This document shows, piece by piece, positions 28,714 through 37,750 of a DNA stretch of 64,000 nt. The DNA lies in NCBI GenBank assembly GCA_025965975.1, contig JAOPVX010000086.1, positions 1 to 64,000 of the forward strand. The letters run 5' to 3'. How positions within the stretch are numbered: the first letter of the stretch is position 1; each line of letters opens with the position of its first letter. A program made the position numbers and the translations under genes. The DNA is from Mycobacterium sp. GTDB taxonomy: Bacteria; Actinomycetota; Actinomycetes; Mycobacteriales; Mycobacteriaceae. The notes under the pieces are model-generated. The model made no database searches, had not been told where the DNA came from, and was given only the letters and a program-made list of their open reading frames with translations.

Positions 28714-30030
28714 CTAGAACTCGCGCAGCGTCTGCCGCAACGTCGACTGCGTGTATTCGGTCCGGGTAAGGCCAAGCCGCTGCAACTCGGGCACCAACCC
28801 GTCGGTGATGGACGAGATGTAGTTGCGGTTCAAGTCCCAGCCCGGCTTCATGATCAGGAAGCCGTCACCACCGATCTCCTCCATGGCTTCGCCCATCTTT
28901 CTGGCGACCCGCTCTGGCGTACCGATGAACTCGACGCCGGTGGTGGCCCAGTCAATCGCGAGCTGGCGCAACGTCTTTGGTCCATGGCTGCCGTCGCCGC
29001 GCTTGAAGTGCTCGAGCGAGCCCCGCTCCCCGTTGGTGGTCAGCCCCTCCGGCAGCGGCTCGTCCCAGTCGAACTGCTTGAAATCGATCTCGGTGTTGGA
29101 CGAGATCCCGGCCAGCGACTTTTCGATGTAGCTGTCCGTCGAGACGAGCCGGTCGACCTCCGCCCGCGCTTCGGCCTCGGTGGGCGCAACCGTCGGCGAG
29201 ACACAGAACATGAGCTTGATGTCGTCCGGGTTTCGTCCCGCCGCCGCGGCGCGGGCCCGGATGTCGTCGCGGTAGGACTTCATGCCTTCGATACCCGTAC
29301 CGACGGCGACGATCGCGTCGGCGGCACGCGCCGCGAAGGCCCGGCCCCGCGGGGAAGCCCCTGCCTGCAGGATCGTCGGCTTCTGCTGCGGGGACGGCAC
29401 CGTGTTGAGCGGTCCCCGTGACTTGAAGTACTTGCCGACGAAGTCGGTCGTACGCACCTTCTTGTAGTCGGCGTAGGTGTGGGTCTCGCGGTCCATCACG
29501 ACCGCGTCGGCATCCCACGAATCCCAGAGCTGGCAGACGACGTCGTAGTACTCGTCGGCGACGTTGTAGCGCTCGTCGTGCTCGGGGAGCGCGTCAAGAC
29601 CGAAATTCTGCGCGGCCCGGTCCTCGGCCGACGACACGATGTTCCAGCCGAACCGGCCCTCGGCGATCGAATCCACCGTCGAGGCCAGCCTGGCCAGCAG
29701 GTACGGCGGGTAAAACGACGTCGACATCGTCGCCACCACACCCAAGCTCGACGTGTTCGCCGCGATCAACACCGCCAACGGAATCGGGTCGTGCTTCGGT
29801 GCGAACACCGAGTTCTTCAGCGAGCCCTCCATCGTGCCGCCGTAGGAGTCGGCCACCATCACCGTGTCCTCGATCATGATGTAGTCAAAGCAGGCCCGTT
29901 CCATACTTTTGGCCATGTCGACGTAGAACCGCCCGTTGGGCCAGTTCGCCACGTCCGGTGAGGCCCACGGTGTATCCCACTCCGGGGGAATGAAATTCAT
30001 GAACCAGCCAAGGTGGAACTTCTTCGTCAT
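28714..30030 (-). CDS. FMN-dependent LLM-class monooxygenase 3 (NtaA/EmoA/DszA family)
   Basis: A 438-residue enzyme of the same group as the two at 19.9-22.5 kb. It starts MTKKFHLGWFMNFIPPEW; the ATG at 30030 has GAGGGG 6 nt upstream, better placed than for the ATG at 30036. CFDYIMIEDTVMVADSYGG, GRFGWNIVSSAED, NFGLDALPEHDERYN and KYFKSRGPLNTVPSPQ are conserved, and it ends LRQTLREF. It lies between the fused ATPase and the permeases of the importer operon. Confidence 0.9.
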   Translation of the reverse strand: MTKKFHLGWFMNFIPPEWDTPWASPDVANWPNGRFYVDMAKSMERACFDYIMIEDTVMVADSYGGTMEGSLKNSVFAPKHDPIPLAVLIAANTSSLGVVATMSTSFYPPYLLARLASTVDSIAEGRFGWNIVSSAEDRAAQNFGLDALPEHDERYNVADEYYDVVCQLWDSWDADAVVMDRETHTYADYKKVRTTDFVGKYFKSRGPLNTVPSPQQKPTILQAGASPRGRAFAARAADAIVAVGTGIEGMKSYRDDIRARAAAAGRNPDDIKLMFCVSPTVAPTEAEARAEVDRLVSTDSYIEKSLAGISSNTEIDFKQFDWDEPLPEGLTTNGERGSLEHFKRGDGSHGPKTLRQLAIDWATTGVEFIGTPERVARKMGEAMEEIGGDGFLIMKPGWDLNRNYISSITDGLVPELQRLGLTRTEYTQSTLRQTLREF

Positions 30031-30092
30031 GTCCATCCCCTCATCAAACTCCCGGGCTATGTCTCGTCGGATTCGCGGTCGTAGCAACGGCA

Positions 30093-32090
30093 TTACGCCA
30101 CTTGGCCTGCCGACGGGTCGTCGGCCGCTAGCAGCAGGCAGGACGCCAGGTGCCGGGTCGTGCCGTCGGTGGAGACGAGCGTCGGAACCTCGCTGGTGCA
30201 TCGGTCCACCCGTTCTGCACACCGCGGGTGAAACCCGCAACCCGAAGGGATCGCCAGCGGGCTGGCCGGCTCGCCTGGCAGCCGCACCGGCTCGGTTCCC
30301 GGAGTCGGAACCGCTGCGAGAAGCGCCTTCGTATAAGGGTGCTGCGGGTTGGTGATGAGTTCCTCGGTCGGCGCCAGCTCGACGATCTGGCCGAGGTACA
30401 TCACCGCGATCCGATCGGAGATGAACCGCGCGGCGGCCAGGTCGTGGGTGACGAACATGACGGCCATCCCGAGCTCGCGGCGCAGTTCCTGCAGCAGGTT
30501 CAACACCGACGCCGCCAGCGACGCGTCGAGTGCCGACGTCGGTTCGTCGCACAACAGCAGGCGCGGCGGCACGATGATCGCGCGGGCAAGTGCGACGCGC
30601 TGACGCTGACCACCGGACAGGCCCGTTGCCTTGACACCAGCGACATCGGGCGGCAGACCGACTTGGCGAAGCGCTTGATCGACGCGGTTGCGACGCTCGG
30701 ACCGGCCTGTCGACTTCAGCAGCCGCTCGCCGACGATCTCGCCCACCGTCATCCACGGCGTCAGCGATGCGCCCGCATCCTGGAACACCATCTGCGGTCG
30801 TGAACCGATGTAGTTGACACTGCCGCCGTCGGGCTGCATCAGCCCGGCCACCACGCGCAGCAGGGTCGACTTGCCCGAACCGGATTCGCCGACAACGGCG
30901 ATCGACTCCCCTGGGCCGACGTCGAGGATGACGTGGCGCAGTGCGTGCAACATGTCACGCTTGGCCCAGCCACGCCGCACCGGGAACCGTTTATCAATCC
31001 CGTTGATCTGCAACGCTGGTCGGCTTTCGTCCACTTCGATCATCGGCCGGAACAGCGGGGTGTCCGTGCGACCTGCTGCGTTGACGGTCGCGTTTTCGAC
31101 GATGCAGGCCGACAGGCCGGAGTGGGTCGCCGCGGGGACCGGTTCGGGCAGTGCCTCTGAACACGGGGCGACCGCCGCGGCGCAGCGGGGCGAGAACGCG
31201 CATCCCTTCGGGTGCCCTCGCGGGTCGGGCGGCTGACCCGGCAGGGCGTGAATCGCGCGGCCAAGCGGTAGGTCCAGGTCCAGCCGCGAGTTCAGTAACC
31301 CGACCGTGTAGGGATGCGACGGCGCCCGCAGCACCTCGTCCATCGAGCCCAGCTCGGCCACCCTGCCGCCGTACATCACCGCGACGCGGTCGGCGATCTG
31401 GGACGCCACGCCGATGTCGTGAGTGACGACGATGAACGATGTCCCCAGCTCGTTGCACAAGTCGCGCAGCAGGCCAAGCACCTGCGCCTGCACGGTGACG
31501 TCGAGGGCCGTGGTGGGTTCGTCGGCGATGACCAGGTCCGGCTTGCCCGCAACCGCCATCGCGATCATCGCCCGTTGCCGCAATCCGCCCGATAGTTCAT
31601 GCGGGAAGGCCTTCATGCGCCGGACGGGGTCGGGTACCCCGACGATTTCGAGCAGGCGCCGGGCCTCTTCGGAGCCTCCCGCCGCCTCGATCACCTGCTT
31701 GCCGACCCGCATGGTCGGGTCCAGCGACGTCATCGGATCCTGAAACACCGCGCCCAAATGGGTCTTTCGCACCCGGCGCCGCTCTTCCGCGGTGGCCGCG
31801 ACCATGTCGATGCCGCAGACCTCGGCCCTACCGCTGACCACAGGCGCGGGGTCCGCTGCGAGCAGGCCGAGCAGCGCAAGGCCCATCACACTCTTGCCTG
31901 AGCCTGACTCCCCCACCAGCGCGAGCACCTCGCCCGGCTGGACGTCCATGCTGACGCCCCGCAGCGCCTGCAACGGGACTCCGCGGCGCTCGAAGGTGAC
32001 GTGCAGATCGTGCACCCGCGCGCGGGGGGTCGTCTCATCCGGACCGGTTGGCAGGCCAAGGTGCACGATGTCGTTCGCGATGATGCTCAT
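30093..32090 (-). CDS. Fused double ATPase of a peptide-type ABC importer (DppD-DppF-like)
   Basis: A 665-residue protein with two nucleotide-binding domains that replaces separate DppD and DppF. Domain 1 (about 20-330) has Walker A GESGSGKS, signature LSGGLRQRAMIAMA and Walker B VIADEPTTALD. Domain 2 (about 345-650) has GESGSGKST, LSGGQRQRVALARA and LLCDEPTSALD. Each ends in the oligopeptide-type cysteine tail (CAFSPRCAAA; CGFHPRCAERVDRC). Start ATG at 32090 with GAGGG upstream. First gene of the five-gene importer operon; a 46-bp dyad lies in its promoter region. Confidence 0.92.
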   Translation of the reverse strand: MSIIANDIVHLGLPTGPDETTPRARVHDLHVTFERRGVPLQALRGVSMDVQPGEVLALVGESGSGKSVMGLALLGLLAADPAPVVSGRAEVCGIDMVAATAEERRRVRKTHLGAVFQDPMTSLDPTMRVGKQVIEAAGGSEEARRLLEIVGVPDPVRRMKAFPHELSGGLRQRAMIAMAVAGKPDLVIADEPTTALDVTVQAQVLGLLRDLCNELGTSFIVVTHDIGVASQIADRVAVMYGGRVAELGSMDEVLRAPSHPYTVGLLNSRLDLDLPLGRAIHALPGQPPDPRGHPKGCAFSPRCAAAVAPCSEALPEPVPAATHSGLSACIVENATVNAAGRTDTPLFRPMIEVDESRPALQINGIDKRFPVRRGWAKRDMLHALRHVILDVGPGESIAVVGESGSGKSTLLRVVAGLMQPDGGSVNYIGSRPQMVFQDAGASLTPWMTVGEIVGERLLKSTGRSERRNRVDQALRQVGLPPDVAGVKATGLSGGQRQRVALARAIIVPPRLLLCDEPTSALDASLAASVLNLLQELRRELGMAVMFVTHDLAAARFISDRIAVMYLGQIVELAPTEELITNPQHPYTKALLAAVPTPGTEPVRLPGEPASPLAIPSGCGFHPRCAERVDRCTSEVPTLVSTDGTTRHLASCLLLAADDPSAGQVA

Positions 32091-32226
32091 GGATGAACCC
32101 TCGGTTCCGGTGTGGGGCTGCCACAGCGGTGTGGGATAACCAAAGCAAAACGGCTGTGCGTGACGGCGCCACTGCGGCTTCGTGTCAACGAGATTGCGCC
32201 GAGTAGTGACGGTCGCCGCGCCGAGT

Positions 32227-32272
32227 GTGAAACCTCTGCGAGATTTCGTCGGACCTCTCGCAGTGGCTTCAC
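32227..32272. promoter_or_regulatory. 46-bp two-part dyad in the divergent promoter of the island
   Basis: Inner arms CTGCGAGA/TCTCGCAG (8 bp, 12-bp centre) and outer arms GTGAA/TTCAC, each separated from the inner arm by exactly 4 bp, all perfect. It lies between the importer ATPase gene and the FMN reductase gene, about 135 and 80 bp from their starts. The symmetry suggests a regulator binding as a multimer and controlling both directions; the local GntR protein is a candidate. Confidence 0.6.
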
Positions 32273-32351
32273 GTTCGGCGATTCCCATGGCGCAATCTAA
32301 GGTTTACCGCTCGGCCGGGCCGACGAAATTTACCCCTCGTTAACTGCAGGC

Positions 32352-32837
32352 ATGACTGTCGTCGTGGTAGGAAATCCCAAGCCGATGTCGCGGACCAGGG
32401 CCGCGGCCGAGTTGGTCGCCGAGAAGCTGACCGGCGTTGCGCCTCAACACGTTATCGACGTCGTCGACCTCGGCGCCGGCCTGCTCGGGTGGGGCGACCC
32501 GAAGGTTGCCGAGGCGAAGGCGATCGTGAAGGCGGCCGACTCGCTTGTGGTGGCCTCTCCGACGTTCAAGGCCACCTATACCGGCCTGCTTAAGCTGTTC
32601 CTCGACCAGTTCGGGGCCGGTGAGCTCGGCCAGATCACGACCTTTGCGCTGATGCTCGGCGGCTCGTACAGCCATGCGCTCGCACCCGAGTTGTCCCTGC
32701 GCCCAGTCCTTGTCGAGATCGGTGCCAGCTGCCCGGCGCCGAGCCTGTATCTGCTCGACACCGAGTACGAGACGTCTGAGGATCTGGAGAAGTGGCTCGC
32801 GGTCGCTCGCCGGTTCGTCCCCGCGGTGTCGTCATGA
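32352..32837 (+). CDS. NAD(P)H-dependent FMN reductase
   Basis: A 161-residue flavodoxin-fold reductase (SsuE/EmoB-like) that would supply FMNH2 to the nearby LLM monooxygenases. VVVVGNPKPMSRTRAAAE is the phosphate-binding loop, SPTFKATYTGLLKLFLDQF the flavin/pyridine region, and MLGGSYSHA the later loop. Divergent from the importer operon; its stop overlaps the next flavin reductase by 4 nt (ATGA). Confidence 0.9.
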   Translation: MTVVVVGNPKPMSRTRAAAELVAEKLTGVAPQHVIDVVDLGAGLLGWGDPKVAEAKAIVKAADSLVVASPTFKATYTGLLKLFLDQFGAGELGQITTFALMLGGSYSHALAPELSLRPVLVEIGASCPAPSLYLLDTEYETSEDLEKWLAVARRFVPAVSS

Positions 32838-33334
32838 TCGCCGCGGTCGACGACCAGTTCGACCAGGCCCTATTGCGTCAGGCCTTCGGTTGTTTCCCCA
32901 GCGGCGTAACGGCTTTCTGCGGTCTCCTTGACGGCGTCGCCGAGGGCATGGCGGCAAGCTCCTTCACCTCGGTCTCGCTTGACCCGCCGCTGGTGTCGGT
33001 ATGTGTGGCCAACACGTCGAGCACCTGGCCGAAACTGGCGCGCCTCGACCGTCTCGGCCTTTCTGTGCTGGCCGGTGACCACGCACCCATTGCGCGTGCG
33101 CTCGCATCCAAGACCGGTGACCGGTTCAGCGGCGTCGACTGGATGGCGACCGACAGCGGCGCCGTGTTCGTGCACGGCGCGACGCTGTGGCTGGAGTGCG
33201 CACCTTTTAAGCGCGTCGAGGCCGGCGACCACGAGATCGTCGTGCTGCAGATCGTCTCACTGGCGATGTATCCCGACGTCGCACCGATGGTCTTTCACCG
33301 CAGCGACTTTCGCGCGCTCGCGGCTACCGGCTAG
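32834..33334 (+). CDS. Flavin reductase, HpaC/RutF-like
   Basis: A 166-residue split-barrel flavin reductase. FPSGVTAFCG, GMAASSFTSVSLDPPLVSVCV and RFSGVDW are family motifs. Start ATG at 32834 overlapping the FMN reductase stop. Having two unrelated flavin reductases in one operon suggests either different flavins or different partner oxygenases. It converges on the substrate-binding-protein gene with a 4-bp stop overlap (CTAG). Confidence 0.9.
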   Translation: MIAAVDDQFDQALLRQAFGCFPSGVTAFCGLLDGVAEGMAASSFTSVSLDPPLVSVCVANTSSTWPKLARLDRLGLSVLAGDHAPIARALASKTGDRFSGVDWMATDSGAVFVHGATLWLECAPFKRVEAGDHEIVVLQIVSLAMYPDVAPMVFHRSDFRALAATG

Positions 33335-34956
33335 CCCCGCTTGAGGGATTGCGGCCAGAAGATCGCCGGATAGAACGAGTTGTCCTCGACGCCTGTCACG
33401 TAGCTGTGTGCGATCGTGGAGTTCGGCGGGATGCAGAGCGGTATCCAGATCGCCTCGTCGACGATCATCGTGCTGCACTTCTGGTAGATCTGTTCTGCCT
33501 GCGCCCAGTTCGCCTGCTGGACGGCATCGTCCATCATTTTGTCGAGCTCGGCGTTCGAATACTGGTAGAAATTCAGTGGTTTGGCGCCGGTGCGGAGCAG
33601 GATGCGAAACGTCGTGTCCAGGTGCAGCGCGTCACCGCCGAGGAAGGTCACCAGCATGTCGGGCCGCTTCTCGGGTGCCTGGTTGGGCAGGTCGAATTCC
33701 TCTGCCACCGGCATTGTCCGCACCGTGACGTCGAGCCCGAATGCCGCCAGCTGGTTCTGGATGAGCTCGGCCATCTGCCCGCGGGGCGCCCCACCGTCGG
33801 CGCTCCATGCGAGGTCGATCTTCTTCGACGGGAGTGTGGGCACTATCGCCTTGAGCGCGGCGGCGTCGACCTGGGACGGGAATGGAGCCAGTGCCGGGTT
33901 GAGGGTGAGCTCCGGCCACATCGCGTCCTGCACCTTTGCCAGCCCGCCCCATGCCGTGTCGACGATGGATTTGCGGTCCAAGGCGGTGAGCATGGCCGTC
34001 CGCAGGGCCTTGTTCGCGAAGATGCCTGACGTCGGGTTCAGCCAGATCGCCTCCCCGACGCCTCCGTAGGAGTTGACGACGCCAAACTGCGAGTTCTTCT
34101 GGTAGGCCAGCACGTCGGGGATCGCGAAACCCTTTGTCACCATGTCGAATGCGCCGGAGTCCAGCTGCAGCTTCTGGGTCGCGACGCTCGGCGTGATGTC
34201 GATGCGAATCGATTTGAACGCGGGCTTCTCACCCCAGTAATCGGGGAAGGCCTCCAGCGTGTAGTGGCTGCCGGTGACGAACTCCTTGAAGATGTAGGGT
34301 CCTGTGCCTGCGTCGTGTGTCTTGAGCCATTCCTGCGCCATATCGTCGCCGACGGTGTTCTTGGCCACCGCGGCCGGGCTGACCGCAAACGGCTGCCACG
34401 GACACGCCAGGTAGTGCAGGAACGCGTTGTTGGGCTCCTTGAGCGTGACGACGAACGTCGTCGGGTCTGGCGCCTCGGTTTTGACCACACCGGCAACCAT
34501 GTAGGAGGGGCCCTGGCTGATCTTCCCGCGACGGTCGAAACTCTTGATCCACGCCGCGGCGTCGGCGATCGTTCCGTCGTGGAACTTCACGTTGGGTTGC
34601 AGCGTGAACGTGTATGTCAGTTGGTCGGGCGAGATCGTCCATGACTTCGCCAGACTCGGGATGATGGTTGCCGAGCCTGGCTGATACCGCACGAGTCCCT
34701 CGTAGGCCGATTCCATGACCTGCACGCCCTCGCCCTCGTACATGATGTCGGGATCGGGAACCTGCATGTCGGCGAGGAACGGCATGCGCAGGACGAGTGT
34801 CCCGCCGCTCCCTCCGCCGCCTGGAGCCCCGCCGCATGCGGCGATCACCGACGCCAGGCTGATACCGCCGACGGTTAGTCCGCTCGCCCGAAGGAAGGTG
34901 CGGCGGTCCCATCGCGGACCGGACGGGATGTTGGGTGGTTGTGTCGTGTCAAGCAC
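33331..34956 (-). CDS. ABC substrate-binding lipoprotein, family 5 (DppA/OppA-like)
   Basis: A 541-residue periplasmic-side receptor of a peptide-type importer. It starts with a Tat signal (DRRTFLRAS near residues 17-25) and a lipobox VIAACGG near residue 40, so it is exported folded and lipid-anchored. LAKSWTISPDQLTYTFTLQ and VKFHDGTIADAAAW are SBP_bac_5 motifs. It is the only receptor gene in the window and probably serves the permeases at 26.8-28.7 kb. EppA of the EDTA system belongs to the same family. Confidence 0.92.
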   Translation of the reverse strand: MLDTTQPPNIPSGPRWDRRTFLRASGLTVGGISLASVIAACGGAPGGGGSGGTLVLRMPFLADMQVPDPDIMYEGEGVQVMESAYEGLVRYQPGSATIIPSLAKSWTISPDQLTYTFTLQPNVKFHDGTIADAAAWIKSFDRRGKISQGPSYMVAGVVKTEAPDPTTFVVTLKEPNNAFLHYLACPWQPFAVSPAAVAKNTVGDDMAQEWLKTHDAGTGPYIFKEFVTGSHYTLEAFPDYWGEKPAFKSIRIDITPSVATQKLQLDSGAFDMVTKGFAIPDVLAYQKNSQFGVVNSYGGVGEAIWLNPTSGIFANKALRTAMLTALDRKSIVDTAWGGLAKVQDAMWPELTLNPALAPFPSQVDAAALKAIVPTLPSKKIDLAWSADGGAPRGQMAELIQNQLAAFGLDVTVRTMPVAEEFDLPNQAPEKRPDMLVTFLGGDALHLDTTFRILLRTGAKPLNFYQYSNAELDKMMDDAVQQANWAQAEQIYQKCSTMIVDEAIWIPLCIPPNSTIAHSYVTGVEDNSFYPAIFWPQSLKRG

Positions 34957-35041
34957 GAATGCCTCCTACTTGGGTCATCTCTCGACCTGAGTGCACGGCA
35001 TTCGCTGGCGTGCCTTTCCCGGGAGTAAATCGACGACGTGT

Positions 35042-35055
35042 GACGCAACTGCGTC
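35042..35055. promoter_or_regulatory. Palindrome GACGCA-AC-TGCGTC upstream of the binding-protein gene
   Basis: Perfect 6-bp arms, 86 bp upstream of the SBP start in the 140-bp gap to the monooxygenase gene. Candidate operator or activator site. Confidence 0.35.
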
Positions 35056-35096
35056 GCATCAATGCCCCGTGTATTACGCCGGGATTTCGACGGTGA

Positions 35097-36410
35097 TCAG
35101 AACTCCAGAAGGTTCTCGCGAAACGTGCTGTGGTTGTAGCCGTCCCTGATGAGACCGCGCTTGCGCAGCGCCGGCGCAAGGCCGTCGGCGATCTCGGCGA
35201 TATTGCGCCTTGTCACGGTCGGCGACAGCAGGAAGCCGTCGCCGCCGACCTCCTCCATCGCCTCGCCCATCTTGGCGGCCACCGTGTCAGGCGAGCCGAC
35301 GAAGGCCAGACCGGCATGGGTGTCGACGGTGGCGATCGCCTCGCGCAGCGTCTTGCCCCTTGCTCCTTCGATGAACGTGCGCAGCGTGCTCGTTTCGCCG
35401 TTGCCCCACACGTCGGGGACCTCCTTGTCGAGATCGAATGTGGAGAAGTCGAATTCGCCGCCCGAGGTGTAACTCAGGCCCCACAGGGCCTTTTCGACCG
35501 CGTCGTCGCTGAAGCGCGCGGCCTTCATGTCCTCCTCGCGGGCCTGCGCAACACGGTCGGTGTCGCCGAGGATCGGGTCGATGAGGAACAGGATCTTCAA
35601 CGTGCTTGGGTCGCGGCCGTACTCCTTCATCCGCCGATGCATGTCGATCCGGAACGCCTTCATACCCTCGATGCTGGTGCCGTGGGCGAGCATCGACTCC
35701 GCATACTTGGCGGCCAGATCGCGCCCGGCGGGCGAGGCACCGGCCTGCACGATGACCGGACGACGCTGCGGGCCAGGAATGGTGTTGAGCGGCCCCCTGG
35801 TCCTGAAGTACTTGCCCTCGAAGTCGACGGTGTGCACCTTCGTGTGATCGGCGTAGCGCGGGGTCTGCTCGTCGACGAGGACGGCACCGTCGTCCCACGA
35901 GTCCCACAGCGCCCCAACCGCTTCCATCCACTCCTTGGCCATCGCGTAGCGCTCGCTGTGCAGCATCAGCTCGTCGTAGCCGTACTGCTGCGCCGCGCGT
36001 GATGAGCTTCCGGTGACGACGTTCAGCCCGACCCGGCCATCGGTCAGGTGGTCGAGGGTGGTCATCGTCCTGGCCGCCATGAACGGGTGGTAGAAGCTTG
36101 TCGACAGCGTGACCGCGATGCCGATGTGTTTCGTGCGCTGCGTCAGCAGCGGGATCAGCGGGACGGGATCGCACTTCGGTGCCAGCAGCCCGTACTTCAG
36201 TGTGGTCTCCATGGAGCGGCCGTAGGCGTCCTCGACCATGCTGGTGTCCTCGACCAGCAGGTAGTCGAACCGAGCGCGCTCCAGCGACGCGGCCAGGTCA
36301 ACGAACAGGTCGCCCTTCATCCAATCGTGGCCGGTGTTGCCAGCCCACGGATCCAGCGCCCAGGTCTGGACGGAAAAGCCACTGCCCATGAACCAACCCA
36401 GATGAAACAT
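35097..36410 (-). CDS. FMN-dependent LLM-class monooxygenase 4 (NtaA/EmoA/DszA family)
   Basis: A 437-residue enzyme of the NtaA group but the most divergent of the four here. The opening MFHLGWFMGSG is followed by a different active-site loop (QTWALDPWAGNTGHDW). RFDYLLVEDTSMVEDAYG, TDGRVGLNVVTGSSSRAAQ and GKYFRTRGPLNTIPGPQ are family motifs; it ends FRENLLEF. It lies 140 bp upstream of the SBP gene on the same strand and is divergent from the oxidoreductase/sigma-factor pair. Its altered loop suggests another substrate. Confidence 0.88.
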   Translation of the reverse strand: MFHLGWFMGSGFSVQTWALDPWAGNTGHDWMKGDLFVDLAASLERARFDYLLVEDTSMVEDAYGRSMETTLKYGLLAPKCDPVPLIPLLTQRTKHIGIAVTLSTSFYHPFMAARTMTTLDHLTDGRVGLNVVTGSSSRAAQQYGYDELMLHSERYAMAKEWMEAVGALWDSWDDGAVLVDEQTPRYADHTKVHTVDFEGKYFRTRGPLNTIPGPQRRPVIVQAGASPAGRDLAAKYAESMLAHGTSIEGMKAFRIDMHRRMKEYGRDPSTLKILFLIDPILGDTDRVAQAREEDMKAARFSDDAVEKALWGLSYTSGGEFDFSTFDLDKEVPDVWGNGETSTLRTFIEGARGKTLREAIATVDTHAGLAFVGSPDTVAAKMGEAMEEVGGDGFLLSPTVTRRNIAEIADGLAPALRKRGLIRDGYNHSTFRENLLEF

Positions 36411-36503
36411 GCGATCAATGTGGCCTGCCGATGTTTCCGGGTGATGAGGCCGACGATTCCGCCCGCATTACGCTGCCTGACATGAGTGATGCGCGTCACG
36501 TCC

Positions 36504-36530
36504 TGTCACGTCTCGACGGTCGGCGGTGTC
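36504..36530 (+). promoter_or_regulatory. ECF41-type promoter candidate for the oxidoreductase-sigma operon
   Basis: TGTCACG, a 16-bp spacer, then TGTC. Reported ECF41 promoters read TGTCACA-N16-CGTC, so this differs at one base in each element. The -10 lies 9 bp before the ATG at 36539, implying a very short or absent leader and positive autoregulation by the sigma factor encoded next. Confidence 0.5.
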
Positions 36531-36538
36531 TTGAGGGC

Positions 36539-37750
36539 ATGACTGAACACAACGCAACCGGCTCGTCGCGCGAGCCGCTCACCACCAAGGTCGTCGTCAT
36601 CGGTGGCGGATACGCCGGCACACTTGCCGCCAACCACCTGCGGATGCGTGCCGACGTCAACATCACCCTTGTCAACCCCCGGCCGAAGTTCGTCGAGCGG
36701 ATCCGGCTGCACCAGCACGTCGCGGGCAACTACGACGCCACTGTCGACTACGGCACGCTGCTCGGCAAGGGCGTGTCTCTCGTGGTCGGCGACGCCACCC
36801 GTATCGACACCGCTGCCCGCAAAGTGGAGCTTGGGTCGGGCGCCCCGCTTGACTACGACTACGTGATCTATGCGGTCGGCAGCACCGCCGTGGCTCCGTC
36901 GACGGTACCCGGCGCTGCCGAATTCGCTTATCCCATAGGTGAATTAGAGTATGCGCAACGGCTGCGCGAGAAACTGGACGAGTTGCGTCCCGACGCCCCG
37001 ATCACCGTGGTCGGCGCCGGGTTGACCGGCACCGAGACGGCCGCCGAACTCGCCGAAGACGGACATGCGGTCACGCTGGTGTGTGGCGGAACCCTGGTGC
37101 CCTCGCTGAGCGAGCCGGGTCGTCGATCCGCCGCGAAGTGGCTGTCACGGCACGGCGTCACGGTCCTCGACGGGCCCGGCTCTACTGTCGTCGAGGTGAC
37201 CAGCGGCTCTGTCCTGCTTGACAGCGGTCGACGGTTGCTGAGCCAGATCACCATCTGGACGGCGGGCTTCGGCGTGCCTGACCTGGCCGCGGCCAGCGGG
37301 CTGAGCACCGACGGGCTGGGCCGACTGCTCACCGACGAGACGCTGACCTGCGTCGACGACCCTCGGATCGTGGCGGCGGGCGACGCTGCGGCGCCGTCGG
37401 GCCAGCCGCTGCGGATGAGCTGCCAGGCGGCCGCGCCGCTCGGCGTCCAGGCGGCGAACACCGTGCTGAGCCGCATCGCGGGAGCCGAGCCCGCCGTGAT
37501 CGACCAGGCATTCCTCGGATCCAATGTCAGCCTCGGCAGGCGCGCCGCCGTCGTCCAATGGACCCGCAAGGACGACACGCCGGTGAACCTGTACTTCGGC
37601 GGACGCGTTGGCGCGGCGCTCAAGGAGGCGGTGTGCAAGGGCACTGTCTGGGGCATCCGGCGCGAGGCCCGCAAGCCTGACTCAATGTTCTGGGCCAAGG
37701 GCGGCAAGCGTCCCGAGCGGCAGGCGCTCGAGGTGGTCACGGAACCGTGA
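36539..37750 (+). CDS. FAD/NAD(P)-dependent oxidoreductase (NDH-2/AIF-like)
   Basis: A 403-residue pyridine-nucleotide-disulfide-fold flavoprotein. The FAD motif is VVVIGGGYAGTLAANHL, the NAD motif TVVGAGLTGTETAAELAEDG near residue 160, and the C-terminal FAD contact VAAGDAAAPSG near residue 280. No redox-active cysteine pair is seen, which favours a quinone- or carrier-reducing enzyme over a disulfide reductase. Start ATG at 36539 with GAGGG before it. Its stop overlaps the sigma-factor start (GTGA), the usual arrangement for ECF41 factors and their oxidoreductase partners. Confidence 0.88.
   Translation: MTEHNATGSSREPLTTKVVVIGGGYAGTLAANHLRMRADVNITLVNPRPKFVERIRLHQHVAGNYDATVDYGTLLGKGVSLVVGDATRIDTAARKVELGSGAPLDYDYVIYAVGSTAVAPSTVPGAAEFAYPIGELEYAQRLREKLDELRPDAPITVVGAGLTGTETAAELAEDGHAVTLVCGGTLVPSLSEPGRRSAAKWLSRHGVTVLDGPGSTVVEVTSGSVLLDSGRRLLSQITIWTAGFGVPDLAAASGLSTDGLGRLLTDETLTCVDDPRIVAAGDAAAPSGQPLRMSCQAAAPLGVQAANTVLSRIAGAEPAVIDQAFLGSNVSLGRRAAVVQWTRKDDTPVNLYFGGRVGAALKEAVCKGTVWGIRREARKPDSMFWAKGGKRPERQALEVVTEP

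Noticed and set aside
30037..30756. Open frame extending monooxygenase 3 far upstream to 680 residues
   Set aside because: The extra part overlaps the ATPase gene in another frame, lacks any domain and has no ribosome site; the family start with GAGGGG is at 30030.
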